Below, one piece after another: positions 9,591-19,761 of a stretch of 64,000 nt of DNA. The stretch is from Endotrypanum monterogeii. Lineage: Eukaryota > Euglenozoa > Kinetoplastea > Trypanosomatida > Trypanosomatidae. The notes beneath the pieces were generated by a model that was not told where the DNA came from, searched no databases, and worked only from the letters and a program-made list of their open reading frames with translations. The DNA is taken from contig CM007320.1 in NCBI GenBank assembly GCA_000333855.2, positions 2,988,051-3,052,050 on the forward strand. The letters run 5' to 3'. Each line of letters begins with the position of its first letter. Within the stretch, counting starts at the first letter, position 1. Position numbers and translations under genes: made by a program.

Positions 9591-10886
9591 TTACCAGCGG
9601 AAGTCGTTGAAAATGTTCGTGATGTTGGCGTACGAGCCGTTCCACTCGCTCGGCGAGGAGTCCGTGTTGTGTTCAGCGAACAGCTTCACGCCCGGCGCAG
9701 GCGGTGCCATGGCGAAGTTTTTGTCATCAGGTCGGTTCGCGGGTGACCACCCCTGCGTAATGCGAGTGATGGTGTGGTGGAACGGTTCCCGGCCCTCCTC
9801 AAAGTCGCGCACCTTCGCCTTGACTCCTGGGGTGACGTGGTCCTCATAGTGAATCATGAGCGTCTCTAGCTGACCCATTGCGTTTTGATAATGTACAAAC
9901 TGGTCGCCGTAGCGAGACATGTTGCGATACGACTCGGTCACACTCTCGCGATGAAGCAGCGATGCGTAGTACGGACGCTTGTACTCAAACTTGCTCACTT
10001 CCCCAATCTTGCGAGCGGGTGCACCACCCCAGAGCTCGCCATCCCCAATCTTGGTGTCTGCCGTAACCACACTGCCAGGCAGGATATGCACCATGATACC
10101 TGTTGTCACACCCTTCATTATTTTGGTGTTATGGCCAATACGGTTGAAGGATCCGATGGAGCAGCTGTCGAGATAACAGTTGGACTCAACAATCGTGTTT
10201 GGCATAATGCGTGTGACGCCATCCATGCCATCCCACTGTTGGTACGGGTTAAGAAGCTCGTGGCGCTGATACGCCAGAAGATCAGTTGGCGCGTCGCTCA
10301 TGATACAAGTGTTCTCCAATATCTGAACTCCTTCAGCGATGTATACACAGTTGGTGTCCGCCCGAATCGTTACGCCCTCCATAATGCAAGCACCGATACC
10401 GATAACCACCTGACCAACTAGTGATGCCGTTTGGCCTACGTACTCGGCCGACGCGTCCACAGAAGCGTGATAGTTGTTCGGCACCTTTTGGTAAAAATAA
10501 AGTTGCGCACACACACGATTCATAGAAAACGGTTCCAGGTAGTTGTCATAGAGCACCTGCATCAGCCGAGAGCCTCTGGGGACAGGGCCAAAGTTGCCGT
10601 AGGCCATTTGATGAAAGGTGCCGTCCATGTTGCCCATGATGCCGAACTGCATAAGGGCAAGTGGGTGGCGCGGATCCTCTGGATCTATAAAGGTGCCGGT
10701 ACGATCATTCAGGTTCGACATGGTGCTCCCACCCTGAAGCACAAGCGACTCAATCGGAAGCGCTTTGATGAAGTTCGACCATCCCGGACCTGCATACTGA
10801 CCCTGTTGATAACCCCACAAGACATCTGGGTGCACGCTTCCGATTGCATCACTCCACATCAAACGGTGGAAAGTGCGACGTAACAT
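9591..10886 (-). CDS. Gamma-carbonic-anhydrase-like mitochondrial protein
   Basis: The 431-residue protein carries a left-handed beta-helix region (about residues 145-290). It has hexapeptide-like turns such as VGQVVIGIGACIMEGVTIRA, NTIVESNCYLDSCSIGSFNRI and GAPARKIGEV, the last being typical of the helix end in gamma-class carbonic anhydrases. In plants and protists such proteins form a module of mitochondrial complex I. The N-terminus MLRRTFHRLMW looks like a mitochondrial presequence. I place the start at 10886. The frame stays open upstream, but that part is only a translated (TA)n repeat. The Arg-x-Asp of the family is kept (IRAD). Positions where zinc-binding His residues usually lie appear to be Met or other residues (ENTCIMS, TKIMKG), so enzymatic activity is doubtful. 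The C-terminal 130 residues extend beyond the usual family length. Confidence 0.8.
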   Translation of the reverse strand: MLRRTFHRLMWSDAIGSVHPDVLWGYQQGQYAGPGWSNFIKALPIESLVLQGGSTMSNLNDRTGTFIDPEDPRHPLALMQFGIMGNMDGTFHQMAYGNFGPVPRGSRLMQVLYDNYLEPFSMNRVCAQLYFYQKVPNNYHASVDASAEYVGQTASLVGQVVIGIGACIMEGVTIRADTNCVYIAEGVQILENTCIMSDAPTDLLAYQRHELLNPYQQWDGMDGVTRIMPNTIVESNCYLDSCSIGSFNRIGHNTKIMKGVTTGIMVHILPGSVVTADTKIGDGELWGGAPARKIGEVSKFEYKRPYYASLLHRESVTESYRNMSRYGDQFVHYQNAMGQLETLMIHYEDHVTPGVKAKVRDFEEGREPFHHTITRITQGWSPANRPDDKNFAMAPPAPGVKLFAEHNTDSSPSEWNGSYANITNIFNDFRW

Positions 10887-10916
10887 CGTAATGAAATGAT
10901 GTGCTATAATAAATAA

Positions 10917-10917
<1 letters not shown>

Positions 10918-10956
<39 letters not shown>

Positions 10957-10964
10957 ATATATAT
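10918..10964. repeat. (TA)n microsatellite
   Basis: A TA tract with one interruption lies about 30 bases upstream of the gamma-CA-like start codon. A second tract of about 31 bases lies at 11092-11123. Confidence 0.95.
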
Positions 10965-11088
10965 GCAAAGACTCTTCTTCTGCAAAGGACAGATAGGCAA
11001 TGAACAGAAGGCCTCGCTAAGAATTATATAGACTTATTAAGGATGCAGAGGACCACACGAATTCGGACAGCCACACAAATGTGCGCTC

Positions 11089-11126
<38 letters not shown>

Positions 11127-12494
11127 GTCAAATCGGTGGTCTCTTAGTTGGCGGTAAAAAAATACTTTGTGAATGTGCCCCTTGGAAAAACAAAAACGCG
11201 AAATACAAAAACCCAGCGGAGCAGGAAAAACACCAAAATACCCACCCAGTGGTCGATGAAGAGAGGGAGGGAAGAAGAATAGATGACTCTGTCTCTCTCT
11301 CTCTATGTATATATGATGCGCTATTTTGAAAGCTAAATACTAAATAAAATGAAAAAATATATTTAGAGAGAGATCGCTAAAGCCGATGTCCACCGGAACA
11401 ATAAGGTTTCAGTCTCTTTTTTACTACTGGTGTCTCGTCGTTAACTGTCCAACACTCTCGGGAACAAATCTGGCCAAGGGAAAGAAAAAGAGGGGGACGC
11501 GGAGGGGAGTTGCCCAAAAAGAAGGCTTGCTGCTACGGTGAAATCTACTACTAGGTATAACCTTGGACACACTACAAGAGGCTAATGACTTCAGGAGAGA
11601 AATCGACGCTATGGGAAGGGAGGGTGGGCGGTGAGAAAGGTGTGAGAAAATGACTGTGATGAGCCACTCGGGAGGTCAATAGCACAAGCACGCAAAACTA
11701 ATCAAAATCTGTTTGTCAATAAACACCTTTTGACGCACATGTCGACAAACACCTGTTTTTTTTTTTCAACGCAAGTTGACGGTGTCGGTAAACTACAGGT
11801 AATGAGTCAGTAGGACAAGGGCAACAGGGTGGAGGAAGAAAAAGAGAGAGTCCAAACAGTGCACCACCACAGGGTTAGAGTGGAAATGAAGAGCGTGAAA
11901 AATATCACTGAAATCGCAATTTTTTTTTTCTGAGACGGTAGATGTGCGTGAGAAAGGGGAAGGCAAGTAGGAGCAGTCACCGGTAGAGACGACACTTCCA
12001 CTGCGCTGACTTCGAAGCGAATGATGCGTCTCATAAGAACGGAAAATACGACAAAAAAGACGTGAATACATACAAACGCGCAAAGACTACATTACACCTA
12101 TCAAGCTTCCCACTAAAATGCAAAGGGGAAGAAAATAACGCGGAGAGCATCTAGTGTGTAGATACCTCACCGCGCGTGTTTTTTTTTTTTGTGTGTGTGG
12201 TATGCGACCACTGAAGATGAGCAGCAACGGAGAGAGACAAAAGTTGGCCACTATGGAAAAAAAGAAAACAGTGCAAATATCGATGAGGAGAGAGACACAT
12301 CAGCACGAAAACAAAACGTGTTCGTAAAATTATGTCTTAAATTAGAAACTCAACATAGAAGAAGGAGCTGGAAATAAAAAAATCACACACACACACACAT
12401 ATATATATTTATATGTGTATTTAAAAGAACACCGCATCAAAGACCACCGTAAAAAAAAAGGAGCGAGTGCTGTCTTTGTTCCCTTGTCATATCT

Positions 12495-12530
12495 GGGGGG
12501 GGGAGGGAGGGGAGGGGGGGGGAGGTTTCA
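12495..12530. repeat. G-rich tract with G-quadruplex potential
   Basis: Several runs of four or more G separated by single A lie on the + strand. The transcript from the minus strand would carry the complementary C-rich tract, which could act as a polypyrimidine signal rather than as an RNA quadruplex. Confidence 0.7.
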
Positions 12531-12919
12531 AAGCGGTCAGGAAAGCGGGCAGCACTGTAACCACCGATAGCCTTTTCCCATTCCTCAGAGGATATTACGT
12601 CTTATGCACACCTGTATCTTTATGTGAGAGGTGTGACGACTCTGAGTCTCTCTCACTTTGATGGGAGAAATCACGCACACCTCCAAAGACTAATAATAAA
12701 ACACAACACCAAAAACATCTTTAGTGAACAAACACGCCAACACACTCCGAAAAACAGGCCGAGAACCTTTTTTTTGATTCGGGGGATGCATTCGGGAGCG
12801 CTACGTGCCTTCCGCGCATTTCCCCTAACCTTTTTGTCCCGCGGGATGACCACATGCTTTCGTGCGTGTGGGGGCGGAAAAAGTCGGGCCTCAGTCCGAT
12901 GAGTCCCCTTCGTTAGAGA

Positions 12920-13723
12920 CTACTTGTTAGCTTGTTGTTCTTGTTGCTTCTTCCACGAAGACTCGATCTCTGTCACCCTTGTTGCAAGCGCGCGACGTCT
13001 TTCGTCCAGTGAAATCTTTTTTGTCACCATAAGCGACCACAAAAATCCATTGTAGCGGCGACACAAATCCCCAACATCCCCCCACGGAGACGACACGGAG
13101 TTCGTCTGGTGAGAACAAATCAAACCGCCGAACCACCGATGCTCTACGGTGGTGATATGCTCGGGTGCATACGCCCGGCTGCGCTCGAGCTGCAACGTAA
13201 AAGAGGCTGGAAACACAAATAGTGGAATGGAGCAGCGGGTGAAGGGTATCCTAAGGCTGATGTCAGTTAGTGTTTTCCCGTGGAGGAATACAACGTCACC
13301 CTGCACCTCGCGGCGAATCTCCTGCAAGTACGGCTCCACATGTATCGGCAGCTTTTCCAGAAGGTAGATGCCATCTCGAATTTCACTAATACCTTGCAGT
13401 ATTGCCATCGAGTCCTGAAGCACCGCCCTCGGGGAGAGCTGAGTCGTGTCGAGCTTCGGCGGCTGCATTGCCAATATGCTCAGCCACACGTCGACGCACT
13501 CACGCTCTCTTGTCGAGAGTACCGAGGAATAAAAGGCCGGAGACCAAAAGTCGAGATAGCGTGTGCGCCGCCGCAGACTGGGCTTACTATAATCCCAGTG
13601 CCCCTCGAATGCGCGATCCCGGCCGAATGCCGAACACAAGAAGAGGGAAGACGACATGGCAAGGTGCACGGCAATGATGGCACGGCAGGCGCGACTCAGC
13701 GCTGAGTAGGGTCTCGGACCCAT
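12920..13723 (-). CDS. Protein of unknown function, possibly mitochondrial
   Basis: I do not recognise this 267-residue protein. The N-terminus is rich in Arg, Ser and Ala without acidic residues, which fits a mitochondrial presequence. A central section (residues 95-200) looks like an alpha+beta domain with YLQEIRREVQGDVVFLHG and FVFPASFTLQLER. The C-terminus is a charged helix ending QQEQQANK. The start is uncertain. The ATG at 13723 sits 3 bases from a (CA)16 tract on the sense strand. If the AG at the end of that tract is the splice site, the leader would be only 2 bases. A second in-frame ATG at 13657 (MSSSLFLC) gives 245 residues and may be the true start. Confidence 0.75.
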   Translation of the reverse strand: MGPRPYSALSRACRAIIAVHLAMSSSLFLCSAFGRDRAFEGHWDYSKPSLRRRTRYLDFWSPAFYSSVLSTRERECVDVWLSILAMQPPKLDTTQLSPRAVLQDSMAILQGISEIRDGIYLLEKLPIHVEPYLQEIRREVQGDVVFLHGKTLTDISLRIPFTRCSIPLFVFPASFTLQLERSRAYAPEHITTVEHRWFGGLICSHQTNSVSSPWGDVGDLCRRYNGFLWSLMVTKKISLDERRRALATRVTEIESSWKKQQEQQANK

Positions 13724-13724
13724 A

Positions 13725-13760
<36 letters not shown>

Positions 13761-15189
13761 GTTTAGGAGGGGGAAGGGAGTTTGTAGAAAGGAGCCTTTA
13801 TTTAGCGTGCACATACAGCTTCTCGAAGAAAGAAAAAAGAATGAGGAGCAGTAGGGTGTGTACGTGTTTGTGATCCTTTGTGTGCCTCAGCCGTGTCGAT
13901 TATCTGTGAATGGCGCGCCACCCCCCATGAGGAAGAGGCCTACTCAGTGACACACACGCCACACATAAACAAACGCTGCTGAGGCTCAAGAATACTTGTA
14001 GCGTATAAATGAGCAGTACGGGAGAGGGAGGGCCTGAGAGCCTCGCTAGTTGATTGTTTGTGTGCGCTGCGTGATAGGGTTAGTCATGCTCACCACTCGA
14101 GGGAGCCTTGACTCAGTGATGAGGCCAAGGGAGACATGAGATTTAAAATGCATGTGGGTGCCAGGTAGAAGAAATAGTGTGTGTGTGTGTGTGTGTGGTG
14201 TGTATATGTATGGGGGGGGGGGGGTTATCCGCCACGTGTGAGGGCAGTTGAAAAAGTTGTAGTCGACATGGTTAGCAGTCGTTTCATGGAGGAGTTAATG
14301 GGACAAGTACGAAATGAGAGACACGAGAAAAAAAAAGAATGAATTGAGTCGAGGGGTAAACCAGAAAATGATAAGTGGAAAAAAAACTAAATGAAAACTC
14401 ATCAAATGCACGCGCGACGAGCAGCTCAACCCCCCCACCCCCCCTGACCATTCCCCAGGGCTTCGAGGTGCATACTCGTGTGCATCTGTCTACAGGATGA
14501 GAGGGCTGCCGTAACGGGGACACGCATGAAGCGCGGTGTGCGTGGGCTTACATTCGCCTATCGAAAGAACGTTTCCTTTTTTTTTTGCATCTCTTCTGGT
14601 TTTGGGAAAACGCCACATGCGCACGCTCGCGTACTGATGCGAGCAAGGGGAAAAAGTCGATGATCTTTTTAATATCTTTTTTTTTTCCTGTGTGCCTTCT
14701 CTTTTTTTATTGGTGTTGTGGTGGTGATAGTAGTTCATTCTCTTCCCCTTTTAGTCTTTTAACCATCGGTATACGACCCTGCGGGCGAACAGCGTAATTA
14801 TTATATAATAAGAGTGATACCAAAAAAAAAAAAGGAGAGTGCCAAGCAGAGGCTATTTTCATTTGTGAGAAAAGAAAAGGATGTGTGATTACACCGTTGC
14901 TGTACGAGCAAGCACGCGCGTACACGCACACACGCACACACACACACTGACCTTCTCTCTCCTCTAATCACACACGCATGGACGTGCAACCGACGTCGCT
15001 TAATCGAAATAGAAAAGGTAGAGGTGGCACTTTTGTCGCAGCGACGCGCCAAGTCGTCCAGCCATCCTGACCTTGGGCATCGCTGTTGCCCTCCCCCATG
15101 GCGCTCTCAAAGAAGGGCGAAATATAGCAGAGTCAAGAGGTGCTGAGAGAACGCAGCTCCCGCTCGTCTGCCTCCATCACGGTGACCAC
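13724..15189. other. Intergenic region, 1.5 kb
   Basis: Contains the TG tract, another TG tract near 14179-14197, G-runs near 14212 and T/A runs. A 14-base word at 13897-13910 recurs at 37177-37190 in a SIDER-like stretch. No supported gene. Confidence 0.55.
13727..13759. repeat. (TG)16 microsatellite
   Basis: A perfect TG tract adjoins the start of the gene at 12920-13723. On the sense strand it is a CA tract between a C/T-rich stretch (about 13785-13766) and the ATG. Confidence 0.95.
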
Positions 15190-16536
15190 TCACTTGCGGT
15201 GGGCGGCACGAACCTTCTTCTTCTCGTTGACGTTGTACTTGTGGTAAGACGAATACACCCGCGGGTCAGCCAAGTTCTTCTTCTTCTGCTTCTGCGCCTC
15301 GCCGAAGATGGCAAGGGGATCGTCGTCATTCCTCATGACCTGATGCTCCTTTATCTTGCTACTTGCTTTGCCACGGATTACGTGCGCCAGCTGATCCTCG
15401 CGAAGCACAAGATTCCGGTTTGTTCCATGCTTACCGCCGCGTGGCTTGGGAAGGTTGTAGATGGTGCCTCGAGTACTAATGCGTTTTCGGAAGTTGATGT
15501 AAAGCTTCTTTTCGCCTTGAGCATTCACCACGTAGTTCACGCGCCGCAGTGTGTCACCTGAACCGCACTCAGGGCAGAACTGACGGGTTGTGTCGACGAC
15601 TAGGGCGAAGCAGGCCGTGCAGCGCATCAACCACAGACGCAGCTCACGGATGTGCATCCCATTTGTACCGACAATCGGCACTCCAAGATGCATAAGAGTG
15701 TTCTGCATCGCATAGTCTGATGTGACGCAGGCCATGCCAGCCTCAAAAGCACGCCCAGTGCCGTGGCATCCGTCTTGCAGCTGGCAAATGTTCTCCGGGG
15801 TGATCCACTCCCCCTCGCCATCGTCGTTTTCGTCGGCAACCGCATCGCCTTCCCCATGAGCTACCCCTGACTCTTCGTTACAGCTGGCCCAGCCGGGCAT
15901 TACACCAGATGATTTGCCACGCTGCTTCACCTGCTCCAAACTGCCTGACTCATCTGGTGAGTTCTCCGCATCCTCCAGATCCGAATCATCCTCGCTCATT
16001 TCCTCCGTCATGACCTGAACCGTATCGTTGTTGCCTGGGTTCACTTGTGGTGGGCGAGGCTCGATAGGCTCGCCGAGAAAGCCTCCAATTTTGCAGCAGT
16101 CGAGCGCGAGTGCACAAAGTCGGATGTCGGTGCGAGACATGGCACCGAAATCACCAGTGCATTCCGCACAGGCAACCACAGCAGCGACTGCTTCTGGGGT
16201 GGGGTCTAGCACGGTCACTGTGTGTGGGAGACGCTCCAGCAACTCGCGTGACGCGCGATCCTTGATCTCTGCAATTACTTGCGACGTTGTCACCAGCGCG
16301 TCAGCCGTGGACACAAAATTGTCCATGCCCTTGATAATGGCGTTGGCATCTAAGATAAGAAGTCCTTTGGAGAAGGACGGAAGCCTCACCTCCGCTGTCG
16401 CGTGCTGTGGGTTTTGCAGTTGTCGCTCCGCATCATTCTGCGATGGGTCGACAGCGTACACGGTGACTTGCGGCTTTGCCGAGAAGTTGGCCGCCTCCTC
16501 CGGCTTAATGCTTTTCACCAAGGATGCCCACGACAT
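15190..16536 (-). CDS. NOB1: NOB1, pre-18S rRNA D-site endonuclease
   Basis: The 448-residue protein has the NOB1 plan. The N-terminal PIN nuclease has the catalytic Asp near residue 63 (LILDANAIIKG), TSQVIAEIKDRAS, and a C-terminal PIN Asp in SRTDIRLCALALD. A long acidic linker follows. The zinc ribbon has paired Cys (MRCTACFALV and FCPECGSGDTL), and NFRKRISTRGTIYNLPKPRGG follows it. NOB1 makes the final cut at the 3' end of 18S rRNA in late cytoplasmic 40S particles. I start at 16536 (MSWASLVK); the frame runs on upstream into Pro-rich non-conserved sequence. All catalytic acidic residues I can identify are present. RPSA, another late 40S factor, lies in the same unit. Confidence 0.95.
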   Translation of the reverse strand: MSWASLVKSIKPEEAANFSAKPQVTVYAVDPSQNDAERQLQNPQHATAEVRLPSFSKGLLILDANAIIKGMDNFVSTADALVTTSQVIAEIKDRASRELLERLPHTVTVLDPTPEAVAAVVACAECTGDFGAMSRTDIRLCALALDCCKIGGFLGEPIEPRPPQVNPGNNDTVQVMTEEMSEDDSDLEDAENSPDESGSLEQVKQRGKSSGVMPGWASCNEESGVAHGEGDAVADENDDGEGEWITPENICQLQDGCHGTGRAFEAGMACVTSDYAMQNTLMHLGVPIVGTNGMHIRELRLWLMRCTACFALVVDTTRQFCPECGSGDTLRRVNYVVNAQGEKKLYINFRKRISTRGTIYNLPKPRGGKHGTNRNLVLREDQLAHVIRGKASSKIKEHQVMRNDDDPLAIFGEAQKQKKKNLADPRVYSSYHKYNVNEKKKVRAAHRK

Positions 16537-17538
16537 GATGGCACCCCTGTAGAGTGGTGTCTGTGACGGTGTAGACGCGGGGGGGGGGGGACAAGGCACA
16601 GCTGGCCAATATTAGTGTGTGAAGGAGCAAGACAGAAGAGGAAGGAAAGGGAGGTGAGTTGAAGTCAGTAGTGTAATCAAAAAGAAATATGACTGATATC
16701 GAAACCGAAAATTGAAAAATGAAGGGAAAAAAGTAGTTGAAGAGGTGGCAAAGCCACGCACCTTTTACGTAGTTAATTTTTGCTCCTGTCTTATGTGGAA
16801 TGAAGGAAGCCTGCGGTGGTACCCACGTCATGATGGGACAGAAGTAAACACCAGGAGGGCGAGAAAGAACAAGTGGAAAGGCGAAAGGAAAACAATGACG
16901 GAAATAAAGTGAATACGATGAAGAAGCAGAAAGGGTATAGTCAATGCATGACTGCTTCAGGCCAGAGAAAAGGAGGTCACGGAAGAGAACCCGCAGTTCC
17001 TCACTCCAAGAAACAAAAAATGCGCCTTTATCGAATGCACCTTGACACCCGTAGCCACCCGAACGCCCCCTCCCCCCGTCCATCTCCTACACACACGCGC
17101 ACACATGGTAGGTCTGTGTTCCTTAGGATTTCCTGAGTTTACAGAAGCGCTTCTATCAGCCTTCAACATTTGTGAGTATTTTGGGGAGGAGTGCACTCCG
17201 TAGTCCAAATTTCCGAATGTTTATCTGTTTTTTTGTTGTTGTTGTTTCTCGTTTGTCGTATTTCGAACGACATTAGTGCGTTATCAAGATGTAAAGAATG
17301 TCCAGGAAGAAAGGATGCAGGGAAGGCGAACAGAACAAATGATCACATAGCACGGTGATAGATAGCCCAAACGACAGCAACGACAGAAAATACGTGCTTT
17401 GAGAAAGATGAGAAAAAAAATTTCACAAATGACATCTGCGTTGTTGTTTTTTTCCCTTCTGGGAGACGTTCACGAACACATCCAACGGCGTTCCGTGGGC
17501 ATCAGAAAGCCTCGCGCTGCCCCCCTCCCCCGGTGTAG
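16537..17538. other. Intergenic region, 1.0 kb
   Basis: Sense-strand pyrimidine tracts near 16578-16590 and 16635-16655 are possible splice-acceptor signals for NOB1, but several AGs make the choice ambiguous. No supported gene. Confidence 0.55.
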
Positions 17539-18717
17539 CTATGCATCCTCAGCGTCGAATTCTCGGAGGCTCAGCACCATCCGGTTTGTTTTCAAGCGCC
17601 GCTCAAAAGTGAAGAGAAGGGCCAAGTCGGTAGCGTTGCAGGGCCGCAGCTTCTGCTGGACGAGCGAGGAATTCAGGACGAAGGGTCCGTTTCGGACGAG
17701 AGAGAGGACCGCACCGTTACGCTGAAGTCTGCGTACCATTCGGTAGGGCAGCAAAGGTGTGGTGATAAGTAACCGTTCCTCTGCAAGCAGCTGCATTGTA
17801 GGGAGCAACTGATTCGCGACGATATCACGTGTCTGCGGAGGTGGTGGGCAGCACATGCATGAACATGTAACACCACTATCTTTCGGGAGCAGCCGTTGCA
17901 CCTTCTCCTGTAACGTTTCTTCAACATCTCTGACGGCACGCCGTACAACTTCGAGCGGTGTTCCTCGGGGAAAACGCACATCGTAAACCCCAAAGTTGCC
18001 GAGGCTTTCGTTGTTCCAGTAACGCACCATGGAGACATCATTGCTGGCAATGCCGATTCCCTTCATACCGTTCAAGAACCCTATCGGTCGCAAGACATTA
18101 AGGCCAAGCAAACTGCTCGGCTCAGGGCCCATGATTGGGGCCATGCGGTGTACAAAGCTACGGGGCTCACTCTCCTCCGAAGAAATCGAGACGCCAGGGT
18201 GCAGATAAACAAAAGCGTAGGTGCGGTGTAGCGCTCGCTTGAGTGCCGGGACCCACGGACCCTTTGGGGTGTCTCCGGTCTCCGGTACGGCCCCCCCTGT
18301 CGGCGAGCTCGACTGCAATGCCGGCAGAGAAGAGCAAATCTGAATGTCCAGCTCCTGAAACATTTCCCACGTAAGCTGACTTTCGAGGTCGTTTGTACGC
18401 GATACGAGGACGTCATTGACCTTCAGCCCACCCCTCTGCACCAGCGCTTGTGTTTCGGCGAATGGGATACCGCATCGGTGGAAAAGCCAGTGGTAGAGAG
18501 AAGGGGCGTGGGCCACTGTGTTAATCTGTGCATTTAAAAAACCGCGGCGGTTGCGCAGCATTGTAGCTTCGGACATCTCTTTCTTGTGCAGAACACCAAT
18601 GCGGAAGACACGACCCTTGGTTTGCTTCGCCACATACTGCCTCTTCGCAGGCGGATACTGTCGCGCACTCACGAGTCGCGTGAGCCCTTTGTTGAGCTTT
18701 TCGAGATTAAAACTCAT
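17539..18717 (-). CDS. S4-domain pseudouridine-synthase-like protein, catalytic Asp apparently absent
   Basis: The 392-residue protein has an S4 RNA-binding domain at about residues 74-106 (LYHWLFHRCGIPFAETQALV, then RGGLKVNDVLVSR). A RsuA/RluB-like pseudouridine synthase region follows at about 150-290, with AFVYLHPGVSISSEE, LRPIGFLNGMKGIGIAS and FGVYDVRFPRGTPLEVV. In active members the motif is GRLD, with Asp as nucleophile. The aligned place here reads GFLN (residues 213-216), so it is probably not an active enzyme by the usual mechanism. The basic N-terminus (KLNKGLTRLVSARQYPPAKRQ) fits mitochondrial import. Pseudouridine-synthase-like proteins without activity are known as structural factors in trypanosomatid mitoribosome assembly, and such a role is my inference. 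Confidence 0.75.
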   Translation of the reverse strand: MSFNLEKLNKGLTRLVSARQYPPAKRQYVAKQTKGRVFRIGVLHKKEMSEATMLRNRRGFLNAQINTVAHAPSLYHWLFHRCGIPFAETQALVQRGGLKVNDVLVSRTNDLESQLTWEMFQELDIQICSSLPALQSSSPTGGAVPETGDTPKGPWVPALKRALHRTYAFVYLHPGVSISSEESEPRSFVHRMAPIMGPEPSSLLGLNVLRPIGFLNGMKGIGIASNDVSMVRYWNNESLGNFGVYDVRFPRGTPLEVVRRAVRDVEETLQEKVQRLLPKDSGVTCSCMCCPPPPQTRDIVANQLLPTMQLLAEERLLITTPLLPYRMVRRLQRNGAVLSLVRNGPFVLNSSLVQQKLRPCNATDLALLFTFERRLKTNRMVLSLREFDAEDA

Positions 18718-19761
18718 CCTTGCCAGGTAAATTTAGTCCAACTAGTGTGTACACCGGGGTGTGTACATACAGAAAAAAAGAGAATCTTTCAGAGGGGAGA
18801 GAGGGTGTGACAGAAAGAAGCAGTCACAATGTTGCACACATCCCCGCGTGATAAATAGTCAAAGAATCACGAAGCCCCTTTTTCTCGCCAGGGGGGATTC
18901 CGCTCGGGACCTACATGTGAAAGAGGGTAAGGTCGACAAGTGTAGTTTCCCACCCCCCCCCCCCCACACACACACAAGAAAAAAAAAAAACAGCGTTCAC
19001 CACCGAGGAAAGCGGATGACAGATAACGGAAATAGAAAATCAAGGTTGAATGAAAGTATGTGTGAGAAAAAAAGACTCACAACGCGCGGTAGGATGACAT
19101 CAGGAAAAAGGCCCAAAGGAAGTAACGGTAAGGGCAGCGCAAGAGCACAACGATACTCTCGTCAGCATCACGGTGGAGAAAAGCTCTGCAAAGCGTCGAT
19201 CGACCACATCACACCATGAAGCGTAGGCCTCTACGTGCAGAAGTTACGGGAATGTTCCTCGCTGCGGACATCAAGCCAGCATAGCCTCCCCTGCAACATG
19301 CCATCTCCCGGTATACTTGTCGAACAGAGAGTGGGTACCATGAGACGAGGATGTGCATTGTTCCTATTTGCCTTTTTTTTTCTTCGTTGCGTTCGGCTGA
19401 CCAATAGCCTGTTGATTCTCAAGAGCGGGCATGCACACCTTACACGAAAGGGTAGAGATACCAATATAAGCGCGGCGAATCGTTAGTTATGCACGCGTCT
19501 TCCTTTATATTAAAAGAAAACAAACGAGGAGGAGGGGAGCAGGGTGAGGCGGGCAAGTAAATGAAATACATTTCTTTCCCTTTCTGTGTTTCGACGCATC
19601 CACGTCCTCTTCCACACCGCAGGGGACCCCTCTCTACCCCTCCCCCAACCCCTTGTGTGTAGGATGTGGCAGTGTGATGAGTTTCTCTGCCTTCCCACGC
19701 CCAGTTAACCGAGACCCTCTAGCGAATACGAGCACTCGCACCCCCACAACGTCCACCCCAT
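18718..19761. other. Intergenic region, 1.0 kb
   Basis: Contains a C-run and CA tract at about 18950-18975 and A-runs. No supported gene or RNA. Confidence 0.55.

Larger units (their letters stand above)
10887..12919. other. Intergenic region, 2.0 kb, rich in TA repeats
   Basis: Contains TA tracts at 10918-10964 and 11092-11123, a small CA/TA/TG inverted repeat near 12384-12420, and a long G-rich run at about 12495-12530 with quadruplex potential on the + strand. No supported gene. Confidence 0.6.
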
